A stretch of DNA of 64,000 nucleotides, taken from NCBI GenBank assembly GCA_028583415.1, contig CM053265.1:28964653-29028652 (forward strand). Reading direction: 5' to 3'. Position numbers and translations under genes: made by a program. This stretch comes from Protea cynaroides (Eukaryota; Streptophyta; Magnoliopsida; Proteales; Proteaceae). This document shows positions 21,736 to 32,840 of this stretch, piece after piece. Each line of letters begins with the position of its first letter. Position 1 is the stretch's first letter. Under the pieces are notes generated by a model. That model was not told where the DNA came from. It saw only the letters and a program-made list of their open reading frames with translations, and made no database searches.

Positions 21736-22975
21736 TCCATCCTCGAAATTGGTACATACCTTCCGAGTTGAAAAGATAAGGGTATTGCTTTCGCATAGCA
21801 TTCTCTTCATCCCATATGATTTCTTTTATATCTCGACTTCTCCAGGTGACCTTAACATAGTAGATATCACGGTTGCGTAGTCGTTGAACCTTTCGGGTGG
21901 TGATTTCAGTTGGTGCTACTTCAAATGTGTGTTGGGTCCCTGACATACTTCTTCAATAATGAAACATGGAATACATCATGGACGTTTGACATAGACGGTG
22001 GTAGTGCTATCTGATAAGCCACCTTTCCACGTTTAGCTAGAATCTCATATGGCCCGACATATCTCGGACTAAGCTTCCCTTTCTGTCCGAACCGCTTTGA
22101 ACCTCGCATAGGTGATACTCTCAAGAATACCTTATCACCTACGAAAAATTCAAGGTCTCGACGTCGAGTATTTGCATACTGTTTCTGACAATTTTGAGCC
22201 ATTCTTACTCTTTCCTTGATAATGTCGACTACTCGACATGTCTCTTCAACAAATTCTGGTTCAACAATACTACGTTCTCCAATTTCATTCCAAAATAGCA
22301 GAGTTCGACACCTCCTACCATACAGTGCTTCATAGGGTGACATCTGTATAGTAGCCTGATAGCTATTGTTATAAGCGAACTCAATCAATGGTAGTTTTTT
22401 ATCCCATGATCCTTTAAAATCAATTACACAGGCTCGAAGCATGTCTTCTAAAATCTGAATGGTACGCTCCGATTGTCCGTCTGTCTGAGGATGGAATGTA
22501 GTACTAAACTTCAATATTGTACCCATAGCCTTTTGCAATCCTTCCCAAAACTTTGAAGTAAATCGTAGATCTCTGTCGAACACAATGCTTTCAGGTACAC
22601 CATGTAGTCTGACAATATTATCTACATACAACATAGCTAACCTCTCCAGTGTATACTGAGGTCATATAGCTATAAATCTAGCTGTATTAGTCAAACGGTC
22701 TACAATCACCCAAACTGCGTCAACTACTCGGGGAGTCAGTGGTAACCCAGTAACGAAGTCCATAGTGATGCAGTCCAATTTCCATGCTGGTTCTGGTAGC
22801 AGTTGTAATAGTCCTACAGGTCTTTGCCTTTCAGCCTTTACTCTCTGACAATTTAGGCATTGAGACACGAATTTAGCCACATCTGTTTTCATTCTTCTCC
22901 ACCAATATAATTTCTTTAAATCATGATACATTTTTGTACTTCCAGGATGTATCGAATAGACGATGGTGTGAGCTT
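21736..22975 (-). pseudogene. pol: Integrase with chromodomain of element C
   Basis: At the C-terminus (21740-21900) KVQRLRNRDIYYVKVTWR and WDEENAMRKQYPYLF form a chromodomain of the chromovirus type. A frameshift near 21930 separates it from the 237-codon frame 21921-22634 with the GPY/F module (LSPRYVGPYEIL), the core second Asp (FDRDLRFTS) and the Glu segment (QTDGQSERTIQ). The 22662-22931 frame has the HHCC Cys pair (QCLNCQRV) and the first Asp (MDFVTGL). Stops occur near 22663 and 22975. All catalytic residues are still readable. Confidence 0.92.
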
Positions 22976-24505
22976 ATTTCATTAGTCGGTGTCTAATGTC
23001 TAAATTTTCTGTTTCAGGAACACATATTCTTCCTTTGTACTTTAGTACCTTTTCATCGTCCAAGGCGAACTCAGGGATAGTCCTACCTTTTTCACTGTCC
23101 TCTTGTACCGTTCTTAGATAAGGGTCTGATTTTATAGCGGCTTTCACTTCATCTATTATATCAGGTACAATCTTCAGTGTTGCAAACATATTTGAAATCT
23201 GATGAACAAACCCTTGGTTGGTTGATTCACCTGGTGCATCTATCACAAATTGCTCATTACCAAGATTGAATACTTTTCCTGTAGCACACATTGCTGCAGT
23301 CGTGTTAACCCCCTCTTTAGATTTTATCATTGCTTTTCTACTCAGTGCATCATCAACTACATTAGCTTTCCCTGGATGATACTGGATATCACAATCGTAA
23401 TCCTTTAATAGTTCCAGCCATCTTCTTTGTCTCATATTCAACTCCTTTTGATTAAAGAGATAGGTGAGACTCTTATGATCTGATTTAATCTGAAATTTTT
23501 CTCTATACAAATAATGTCTCCATATTTTTACAGCAAGTACTACTGCCGCTAACTCCAAGTCATGAGTGGGATAATTCTTTTCATGTGTTTTCAGTTGTCT
23601 TGAAGCATATGCAACTACTTATTCTCCTTGCATAAGTACACATCCTAAACCCGATCCAGATACATCAGTGTATAAAACAAATTGTTGTCCTGGAATAGGA
23701 ATAGTCAAGATAGGAGCAGATATCAATCTTGCCTTCAATGTTTGGAAATTGTTCTCACATTTGTCAGTCCAAATAAACTTCTCTCCTTTCTTAGTCAAAC
23801 TGGTGAGCGGTACGGCGATCCTGGAGTAGTCTTCCACGAATCGTCGGTAATACCTAGCTAAACCTAGAAAACTTCTAATTTTTGCAACACTCTTCGGTGC
23901 TTCCCACTTCACAATGGCTTCAATCTTGCTAGGATCCACTTTAATTCCTTCAGCGGATACAACATGGCCTAAGAAAGCGACTTCATTTAGCCAAAACTCA
24001 CACTTTGTAAATTTAGCGTAAAGCTTCTCTTCCCGTAATCGCTGCAGAGCGGCTCTTAGATTCATAATATGAGTTTCCTTATCCTTGGAGTAGACCAATA
24101 TATCATCAATAAATACAATAACCGATGTATCCAACATATCATGGAATACTCGATTCATAAGTTCCATAAAAGTTGTTGGTGCGTTAGTCAATCCAAAAGA
24201 CATTACCAAAAATTCATAATGTCCATATCTCATCCTGAATGTTGTCTTGTGAATATCACCGTCCTTAATCTTCAACTGATGGTATCCTGACCGAAGCTTG
24301 ATCTTGGAGAACACCATGTCACCTTGCAACTGATCGAACAAGTCATCAATCCGAGGCAATGGGTACCAATTCTTGATTGTCAGCTTATTCAGTTCCCGGT
24401 AGTCTATACACAGTTGAACACTACCGTCCTTCTTCTTTACGAATAATAATGGCGCTCCTCATGGTGATATGCTAGGTCTGATGTACCCTTGTCCAGTAGT
24501 TCCTG
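22976..24505 (-). pseudogene. pol: Reverse transcriptase and RNase H of element C
   Basis: RNase H and linker (22974-23558) keep IKSDHKSL and DDALSRK. One TAA (CAA to TAA) near 23620 divides it from the RT frame 23619-24359, with LRSGYHQLKI, FIDDILVYSKDKE, FLGHVVSAEGIKVDP and LYTDVSG. The fingers (LLFVKKKDGSVQL) lie upstream at about 24410-24460 with a stop and a frameshift. The domain order is the normal one and the damage is light. Confidence 0.92.
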
Positions 24506-25175
24506 TAACTATACTTTTAATTCCTTCAGTTCAGTAAGATCCATTTGATAGGGTGCTTTAGATACTGGTGCGGCTCTGGGTATCAGATCTATAACAAACT
24601 CTGTAGCTCGGTCGGGTGGTAGTCCTGGTAGTTCTTCAGGAAATACATCTGGAAAGTCACGCACCACATCAATATCCTCCATTTGTGGTGCTTCCTTGGT
24701 GAGGTCGACAACTGAGACTAGATACCCAACTCCTCCTTTCTCGAGGCATTTCCTAGCCTTTAATGCAGAGAAGATGAGTTTTAGTTTACGGTGAAGTTTG
24801 GTTCTCGCAAAACTAAACTCTGCTCCTTCCTTGTCTTTAAATGTCAGCTTCTTTTCCGCACATAATAGATTTACAGAATGCCGAGCTAACCAATCCATTC
24901 CCAAGATGACATCAAAGTTTGACATCTCAAGTTGAATCAAGGTTGCATCCAAAGTCTTCTCGTCAATAACAACTGGACATGACCCATAACCTTTTTCTAA
25001 TGTCACTTCTAATCCCATAGGCGATCGTACAAGCAGTTTGTAGTCTAAAGATTTGAGGAGTAGATTTAGCTTCTTTCCAAATGACACAGATATAAAAGAA
25101 TGAGTAGCTCCAGAATCAAAGAGCACTCTGGCAGGAATGCCATTAATAGGTACGATACCTGTGATTTGTTTTAAT
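24506..25175 (-). pseudogene. pol: Protease of element C
   Basis: A 205-codon frame opens with MLFDSGATHSFIS, keeping the aspartic protease DSG intact, and continues through GMDWLARHS to VFPEELPGLPPDRATEFVID at the RT entrance. This enzyme would cut the polyprotein. A stop after ELKELKV separates it from RT. Confidence 0.9.
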
Positions 25176-25199
25176 TTAGTCTACATGCTCATACAATGT

Positions 25200-26507
25200 A
25201 ACATAATTTAAAAGGTTCAGGTCATACCTGTAACCACATCAGGCGATGCGGCAGCATCCTCAGATGTAACAGCGTAAACTCTTCCTTGCTGTAGCTGCTT
25301 TCTGGGCTTAGGGCACTCCCTTGAAATATGTCCCACTTGATTGTAGTTAAAACACCTTATTCCTTCATTTCTTTGCTTTGGTTATAATGGGGCTACTGAA
25401 GTAGTCTTGGCTGCAACATTAAAGCCTTGAGTACGGAAGGGTCTGAATGTCTTGGTGTTCCCTCCTTTATAAGAATTCCCATTAAGCCTTTTTATACCCC
25501 TATTTTGAGCAAAGTAGCTCTCTTTCTAGCTCGACTCTATCACTCAAGCAATTTTGTACAGCTTCATTGTAGACTTTCTTTTCAAGTCCCAGAATATGTT
25601 CACGTATGCTTCCCCTAAGTCCCATGACGAACCTTCGGGTCTTCGTATCCTCCTTTTGCATACTGACTGGTGCAAAGAAAAACAGCTCCACATAACACTG
25701 TTAATATGCGTTGAAAGTCATCTGTCCCTGATATAAACTCAGGAACTCTCTCTCCATAGAATCTCTGAAACTTATAGGGAAGTACTTCTCAAAGAATGTC
25801 TCTTTATATATACCCCAGGTCAAATGGGTGTGCTTGGTTAATAGATATGTCCTGGTAGACTTCTACCAATGGTGTGTATCGTCCTTTAACATAAATGTGG
25901 CGCACAACACTTTTTCCTCATCATTCACTGTCATCATCATAAAATTTATTTCCATTTCATCAACCCAGTGTGCTGGCCACAAAGGATCTGCTGGCTTGCC
26001 ATTAAAGTCTTTGGGCTTCATCTTCAAAAAACGCTCGACCAGTCTGGAGTGGTCCAGCTGATATGGATCATAGGCCCCATACATAGGTGGTTGGTACTGA
26101 TAACCACCTTGAGCTACTTCAGGGTTCTGCACTTGAGCTTGCATGACTGGTGTTTGAGGTGCATGGGGTACCGTGTTACTTCTCCCTGGTACTGTGCTTG
26201 CCTGTCCTGCTGGCATCGGTATCGTATGTGCAGCTAGAAAAGCCATACCTATGGCAGCTTGCATATTAGATTGTACCTGTTGTATTTGCTGCAGCTGTTG
26301 TGCCAAGTTCATTACCACCGTAGCCAGATCTGTAGGTAGGGCTGGCAAGTTAGTAGGATTTGTCTGGCCATTGGCCACGGGCGGTGCCATATTCAGATTC
26401 TCCTGTGTCTCAGGATGTATATGGATGTCTTCCTCCACAGGTGGTGGTGGTGGTGGTGGTGGTGGAATAGAGTTACGGCTTTGTCTGGTCACTCTTCGCC
26501 CAGCCAT
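25200..26507 (-). pseudogene. gag: gag of element C
   Basis: Start ATG at 26507 (MAGRRVTRQSRNS), same as A. A run of eight or more prolines from a CCA microsatellite follows, then a Gln-rich stretch (LAQQLQQIQQV), the core (FLKMKPKDFNGKPADP, LCATFMLKDDTHHW) and, after stops near 25862 and 25697, RRFVMGLRGSIREHI. The zinc knuckle near 25310-25355 reads CFNYNQVGHISREC, with its second Cys changed to Tyr. It continues into the protease region around 25175. Confidence 0.88.
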
Positions 26508-26650
26508 TTTCTGTTCTGATGATGGTAGTGTCTGTAAACAATCATAGCACATGTGAGGCAATCAATATAATTGTTCTCCAGTGAACAATCCAACTAATCA
26601 ATATAATTTTCAAATTTTCAGATCATTGTGACAAAATACTGTATTTTCCA

Positions 26651-26940
26651 TCGTAGGGTCAATGGTAGGGTCGGTCCCTATGCGACCCCAGGGTATGCGA
26701 CCCTGAGAATCACTGTCAGCTTACCTAAAGGGTAGGGTCGATGGTAGGGTCGGTAGTTGTCCGACCCTAGGTCCGACCCCTAGTTCTCTGTCAGATCACC
26801 GAGAGCCTAGGGTTGATGGTAGGGTCAGTGGTTGTCCGACCCTAGGTCCGACCCCTAGTTCTCTGTCAGATCACCGAGAGGCTAGGGTCGATGGTGGGGT
26901 CTGACGTAGGGTCGCATGTTTTGGTCGAATTCTGTGACCC
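26651..26940. promoter_or_regulatory. Palindromic word block between gag and antisense gene (C)
   Basis: TAGGGTCGATGGTAGGGTCG, GTCCGACCCTAGGTCCGACC, GGTATGCGACCCTGAG and relatives fill about 290 bp, with one about 93-bp segment duplicated (about 26728-26820 and 26821-26903). The word is the one found in C's LTRs. The block sits upstream of both gag and the antisense-gene promoter. Confidence 0.6.
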
Positions 26941-26944
26941 TATG

Positions 26945-27096
26945 ACCCAGAATCATGTTTTTAAACCCGATTTTGGATTCATTTCCCATTCTTTCTCTTT
27001 TCTTCCAACTCAACCCATTTCTCTGAGTTCCTACAGTATCAACCCTTACCCGTTTAGTGATCATATCTTCCATTCGCGACTACCACTCCTCTTTAG
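26945..27096 (+). promoter_or_regulatory. Promoter and untranslated first exon of antisense gene (C)
   Basis: GTTTTTAAACCCG near 26957 follows the word block at once; a pyrimidine-rich leader (CTTTCTCTTTTCTTCC) runs to a splice donor at 27097. The arrangement is the same in A and D. Confidence 0.45.
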
Positions 27097-27540
27097 GTAT
27101 GCTCACTTACTGTTTCTCGTTTCTAAAGCTTCCTAACTAGGTTTTTGTCCATTTACATTGTTTTCTTCAAATTAAATTTTTCTAACCATAAAAATTTAAT
27201 TTTTATTGGGGGCTTTTGCTATTGGTCACCCAATGGAGGAAAGCCCTCATAAATATTCGAGTTTCATCAATTGGTTATTGATAAACTTGAAATTTTCCAT
27301 TTTTGACCTAATTTTTGAGATTTTTCGAATTTATTGAAATTCCTTCAAATTTGATCTTTAAAAATTATAATTTCAACTGTATGAGCCTTACAGGATGGTT
27401 TAGAACCTATGTAAGTCCTCCTGCCCAAGTGTATGGGTGAAAAGTGAGGCTTTTGACCAATTTATGCCGTTATAATGCCGAAATTTTTTTGGGTTTATCA
27501 CCATTACTGATCTATTATTTGTTTTTCTTTATTTTGACAG
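27097..27540 (+). other. 5'-UTR intron of antisense gene (C)
   Basis: Donor CTTTAG/GTATGC at 27097; acceptor TTTATTTTGACAG ends at 27540 after a T-rich tract. The intron contains a hairpin at 27210-27246 (GGGCTTT with AAAGCCC, ATTGG with CCAAT), conserved in D at 35484-35520. Confidence 0.6.
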
Positions 27541-28863
27541 ATAACATAGCTCGTACCAAGGTTCTTAGGGCTCATGACCCAGTTCGTTTCAGCTCCAACG
27601 AGGCCAAAGCTCAGTATGCTCACTATGAGTGTAAGAAGGTAAAGGGGGGTCGTTGTGTGGACTTGGCTAGTCTAGCCTTGTTCAACGTAGAGGGGGCATT
27701 TGGTGACATGAGCTGGCTCCCTGTGATCACCTATGACGCATGCACCCGTCCAAATTTGATGAAACAGTTCTAGTGCAATCTCCAGGTAGTGGGGGATCGC
27801 AATGACACACAGAGAGGGGTAGGGAGCTCAGGATCACAAGCTACGTCAAAGGGGTAGAGACTTCCTTTGACTGCTAGCAGTTGGCTGATCTTCTGAGCAT
27901 ATCAAATGATGGCCCTTTGGTGTACTGTGCTCCCAGGGAGCCCCAGTTTCTTTCCTTGGAGATGCGTGCTGAGATTGAAAATCAGCTTATCAGAGATGAT
28001 CGCTGGGAGATGAAAGCGATCAACCTATGTCCAGAGCCTCGGGTGTACTGCAAGATCATCCAGCACAACCTGATACCCCAGAGTAGACACTATGAGATGA
28101 TCTCCCAGTTGACTTAGTACGTCCTCTACTGCATCTGAACTAGGCAGCCTGTCTACCTCCCTTATATTATCTTGAGGACGATGATCCGTGCTACACTACC
28201 TGGTCAGATAGGTAACCTACCCTACGGACGTCTGCTCACTACTCTACTCACCCACCTAGGTGTTGATTTAGTGGATGAGAGGATTCAGGAAAAGACCTTC
28301 TCATCGATGCTGGACTGGGAGGCCATCTGTAGGATGGGCATTCGGGATGCTCAGGTCAGTGGTGATGAGAGGAACGCTCTGGTGCGTCCTCGTACTCGGA
28401 TAGAGATAGCAGACGCTGAGGCGGCAACAACAGCAACAGCTGGAGCAGGGGTCCATGGGGGCGATGCTGAGGATGAGGATCGCATGTATATGGATGTAGA
28501 CATTATACCTCCTCCATCACCTTCACATTCTACTGGAGCTGGTCCATCTCGGGCTTCTTCACACATGGCTGGTCCTTCACACCCACCATCTGATGATATG
28601 ATGGGGTTACTGCGTGAGATCAGGGAGGCTCAGCGCGTGACGGACTTGAGAGTGGGAGAGCTTCTAGATGCTCAGCGCACGATAGATAGGAGAGTAGGCG
28701 AGCTCCTAGATGCTCAGCGTGCGTCCGATCAGCAGATGGCTGAGTTGACAGCTAGTCTCCAAACGACCCAGACTCAAGTAGCCTGGTTGACTAGAGTATT
28801 TATTTTGAGGACTATGACAGAGATTGTGAGGCACCACCTCCTCCATTACCTCCAGCTCCATGA
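27541..28863 (+). pseudogene. Antisense accessory gene of element C, main exon
   Basis: The start codon after the acceptor is ATA instead of ATG (DNIARTKVLRAHDPV). The N-terminal domain (to 27773) ends VITYDACTRPNLMKQF; after a frameshift and stops come MADLLSISNDGPLVYCAP, INLCPEPRVYCKIIQHNLIP and LPYGRLLTTLLTHLGVDL, the pattern of the plant 'putative plant transposon protein' domain. A proline/acid linker leads to a coiled coil with the 15-residue repeat RVGELLDAQR. After a late frameshift the conserved end EAPPPP stops at TGA 28861. It is probably a soluble, self-associating protein; function unknown. Confidence 0.8.
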
Positions 28864-28892
28864 TGTCTATTTTCTTTTTCTTTTTGTACTAC

Positions 28893-28924
28893 AGAGTAAC
28901 TGTCCAGGTTGTGGACTGTACTTC
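28893..28924 (+). other. Conserved hairpin after antisense-gene stop (C)
   Basis: AGTA pairs with TACT and GTCC with GGAC around AGGTTGT, beginning 30 nt after the stop codon. It aligns with A and D. Confidence 0.6.
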
Positions 28925-29129
28925 GCTTTGGATATGTATATAAACGTGCTTTTGACTTGATGTATATAAACTTGTTTCTCATTTTATATATGCATTATTC
29001 TCTTTCTTAAATTTTGTCTCAAACAACACAAGTGCTTACAGTGTGTTCTTATTAAAGCTTTTAAATTTTATCCTAACTCAGTTCACGAACTTTGTGGAAA
29101 TATATTGGTTTAATAGACAGGGCCTGAGA

Positions 29130-29141
29130 GCTCTGATACCA
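29130..29141 (-). other. Primer-binding site, element C
   Basis: The minus strand reads exactly TGGTATCAGAGC, the full complement of the initiator tRNA-Met 3' end, three bases from the LTR. Confidence 0.95.
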
Positions 29142-29144
29142 AGT

Positions 29145-31363
29145 TGTCACACCCCAATTCCGTACTATTCAGAATGGTGTGATGAATCGCTAATAAACCA
29201 ACTGTTCAATCAGGATCTCAAATAGGTTGTTTCCGTTTGCTTATACCATACACATCCACAACAATAATCAGAGTAAATACACAATAGCGAAAGTCTTAAA
29301 TATTAAATGAACTGAGAATCTAAATATGATAAAATAAATAATTTAACCAATTATTACCAAAAGGACTAAGACATAAACTTAAATAATTAATTCAAATACA
29401 ATGTCTATATAATCCAAATAAAAGTCTAATCGAAAACACAAGAGTTGCACTTGCATGTCGAATCATGTGACTCCATCATCAGTTCAGCGTCCATTGTCAC
29501 AGCTTGCCCGTACACAGGAGCATTTATATAATCTTCAACAGTGGTACCTGCATCATCAACTAAAATATTCGACGTCGAAAAGGGTGAGCACACATCACGG
29601 CTCAGTGAGCAAACAAAACAATGCAACAAACATATGCATGCATTCAATTCATATCTTTGGTCTGGTTCATAAGTTTGCAATGTGCAATAGAAAGGTTCGG
29701 AGGCCGCATCACCTCTATACACCAGTGTGTGAAGCCGCCTAATGAATATCGGCATTGCTGTCCCACATGCACCCACCATGGAAACAGTGTACCCAATGGG
29801 TATCGACATTGTTGTACCACATGTGTCCATACCAATACGTAAGCCCCTGTTGGTGAGGGTTTGCAAACTAGGCTCGCAACTAACCAATCCTAATGTCAAA
29901 TAGTGTATCCAAGGCCTCACCCCAGCATCCCTCAATACGTCCATAGGGATAGAGCCAAGGCCCCCCGATAGAGTCAGAGACTACACAGTCCGAGACCACC
30001 TCCCTTGATGCCCTACGACGTAATAGCTCTGCTAAGGTAATGGCGATACGACGATGTTAGTAGACAAGACTTGAGTAGAGATAGAGCTAGAGTCTGGTGA
30101 CCAGGTTAAACCACAGTGTCACGTCCTCCCCCTGATGCCCCACTCACATTAAATACACTAACCACACACAAACATTCACATGCCTATTCCTAACATCACC
30201 ATCAACATCATGTTATAAATAAACGAAAAAATAAATATGCATGAACAGTAATAGCAAGAATATTAGATGACATGTTAAATGCACAATACACACATACACG
30301 CATAGAATCAATCAATCATGGTATCGGACTCAATAAGCAAAAATAACTTTTTATTATCCAATTGGTTTAGGTCTTGTTCCCTCACTTTTGATTGAGTGTA
30401 GATCCTCGTTCAAGCTTTAAGAATCACTTTTAGATCACTAGGAAAAACCTAACAAGTCGATAAATTCTAATTAGAATTAATTCCAATAAATTTAGACTAG
30501 CTGAAATCATAGGGTCGCGGGTAGGGTAGCACCTAAGGACGGTTACCCAATCAACCCTAGGGGTAGGGTGGAACATGGGGTCGGTTACCAATCGACCCTA
30601 TGTGCGACCACACCCTCCCTGTGACTTCCCGAGGGCATGTGATCGATCTTGTGGTCTTGTAAGTCCATTCTAAGATTGTTCTATGGCTCATAACTATGAT
30701 TTTTACACACTTTCCATTGCCTATGATGATTACTTACATGGATTCCTTCGAAACTCATCCATGGGTGTAGATGATTTGGGTTTCTCCGAATCCTAACTTC
30801 TTCATATTCCATTCTAGGCTCTTAATTTATTAAGCGAATTAGACTCATACCTGAAGTTGGCTGAGATTCAGAGGTTTCTCTAAAGTTCCTCCTCTTCCTT
30901 AGTCTTTTCTCCAATTTTCCTTTTCTTCTTATCTTCCTTCTCTCTTTCTTTCTCTCACTTTCAATTAGGGTTCTAAAAGTTGTGAAAGAGGCTAAGGGAC
31001 GTCCTATTTATAGAGGAAAATCCCATCGAGATTAAAAAAGGACTCCTTGAAATTAGAAATGTTTTCTAATTTACGGTTTCAATCTGTCATCATAGGGTCG
31101 ATCGTAGGGTCGCAGGAGCCACGACCCTATGGTTCTCAAGCCATCCGACCCTACGACTGAAAAGTCATGGGTTGGGCTTCTATTAAGGTGGAGTTGACCC
31201 TAGCTGTTTAGGCATGCGACCTTACCCTCATATTTACTATTTTTGGGTCAAATTCATACCTGGTTTTGTGATTTCCCTCACGCACTTGGTCCACTTGACT
31301 CGACCATGATAGGTAGACCTAGTACAAGGTGGTAAGACCGGTTAGTTTAATACGGGTCTTAGA
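29145..31363 (-). repeat. 5' LTR of element C
   Basis: It is near-identical in layout to 19487-21712: hairpin 29585-29604, word blocks 30505-30615 and 31095-31230, TATA 31005-31012. Its last bases on the plus strand are TCTTAGA where TCTTACA is expected, a CA to GA change, followed by target duplication GTGTG. Confidence 0.95.
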
Positions 31364-31368
31364 GTGTG

Positions 31369-32840
31369 AGCTTCCTTCATTACTCTGTGTCTAATATCCA
31401 AGTCTTCATTTTCAGGAACACATACCCTTCCCTTATATTTTAGTACCTTTTCAACGTCCAAGGTGAACTCAAGAGTAGTCCTACCTTTTTCGATGTCTTC
31501 TTGCACTGTTCTCAGATAAGGGTCTGATTTAATAGCTGCTTTCACTTCGTCTAATAAATCAGATACAATCTTCAATGTAGCAAACATGTTTGAGAATAGA
31601 TGAATAAACCCTTGGTCAGTTGATTCATTCGGAATATCAATCACGAACTGCTCTTTAAAATATTTAAATACTCTCCCTGTGACACACGCCACAACATTTA
31701 CACTAACTTCTTCTTGGGATTCTGTCATAGCTTTCCTGCTTAGTGCGTCAATAACTTCATTAGCTTTTCCTAGATGATACTGGATATCACAATCATAATC
31801 CATCAGTAATTCCAATCATCTTCTTTGTCTCATGTTCAACTCCTTCTGATTAAAAAGATGAGTGAGACTCTTATGATCTGATTTAATACGAAATTTCTCT
31901 CCATACAAATAATGTCTCCATATCTTAACAGCATGTACTACTACTGCTAATTCCAAGTCATGAGTGGGATAGTTCTTCTCATGTGTCTTCAGTTGTATTG
32001 AGGCATAAGCAATTACTTGTTCTCCATGGATAAGCACACATCCTAAACCTAACCCAAACGCATCGGTGTAGAAGATAAATGGTTGTCCTGGGATCAGAAT
32101 AGTCATGATGGGAGCTGATATCAATCTAGCCTTCAATGTATGAAAACACTCTTCACATTTATCGGTATAAATGAACTTTTCTCCTTTCTTTGTCAGACTG
32201 GTGAGAGGTACAACGATTCTAAGTAATCTTCCACAAAGCGTCGATAGTAACCAGCTAAACCTAAGAAACTTCTGATTTCTGCAACATTCTTAGGTGCTTC
32301 CCATTTTACAATGGCTTCAATCTTGCTAGGATACACTTTAATTCTTTCAGCGGATACAACATGGCCTATGAAAACGACTTCATTTAGCCAAAACTCACAC
32401 TTTGTAAACTTTGCGTAAAGCTTCTCTTTTCTTAGTCACTGCAGAGAGGCTCTTAGATTTGTGACATGAGTTTCTTTGTCCTTGGAGTAGACTAGTATGT
32501 CGTCAATAAATACAATGACTGACGTATCCAACATATCATGGAATACCCGATTCATGAGTTCCATAAAAGTTGCGGGTGCATTTGTTAATCCAAAAGACAT
32601 GACTAAAAATTCATAATGTCCATATTTTGTTCTGAATGCTGTCTTTGGAATATCACCTTCCTTAATCTTCAACTGATGGTATCCTGACCGAAGATCACTT
32701 TTGGAGAACACTTTGGCACCTTGCAACTGATTGATCAAGTCATCGATCCGAGACAGCGGGTACCGATTCTTGATTGTAAGCTTATTCAATTCTCGATAAT
32801 CTATACACAGTTGAACGCTATCGTCCTTCTTTTTCACGAA
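31369..32840 (-). pseudogene. pol: RNase H and reverse transcriptase of element D
   Basis: The linker and RNase H lie at 31369-32136 (DALSRK, KSDHKSL, FYTDAFG); RT at 32160-32843 has LRSGYHQLKIKEGDIPKT and FIDDILVYSKDKE. In-frame TGA near 32437, a stop at the former WLELL codon near 31816 and a deletion in the GLAGYYR region (about 32220) break it. The similarity is closest to A and C. Confidence 0.9.

Larger units (their letters stand above)
19487..31363 (-). mobile_element. Element C: complete two-LTR chromovirus inserted in D
   Basis: The element is 11,877 bp and flanked by GTGTG (19482-19486 and 31364-31368). It has LTRs of 2226 and 2219 bp, PPT, chromodomain, integrase, RT, protease, gag, antisense gene and primer-binding site. 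About nine differences in the first 155 bases of the two LTRs (counted by eye) suggest moderate age. Single stops and a few frameshifts remain in every gene, so it is not autonomous, but it is the best template in the window. Confidence 0.95.

Noticed and set aside
26438..26465. GGT microsatellite as a regulatory repeat
   Set aside because: It encodes the poly-proline stretch of gag C; a coding microsatellite explains it.
27541..28863. Antisense gene as a captured host gene unique to this locus
   Set aside because: The same gene sits at the same place in six elements of three families, so it belongs to the elements.
29130..29141. tRNA-Met gene
   Set aside because: Only the 12-base complement of the tRNA 3' end is present, next to an LTR: a primer-binding site, not a tRNA gene. 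I saw no tRNA or rRNA gene elsewhere.
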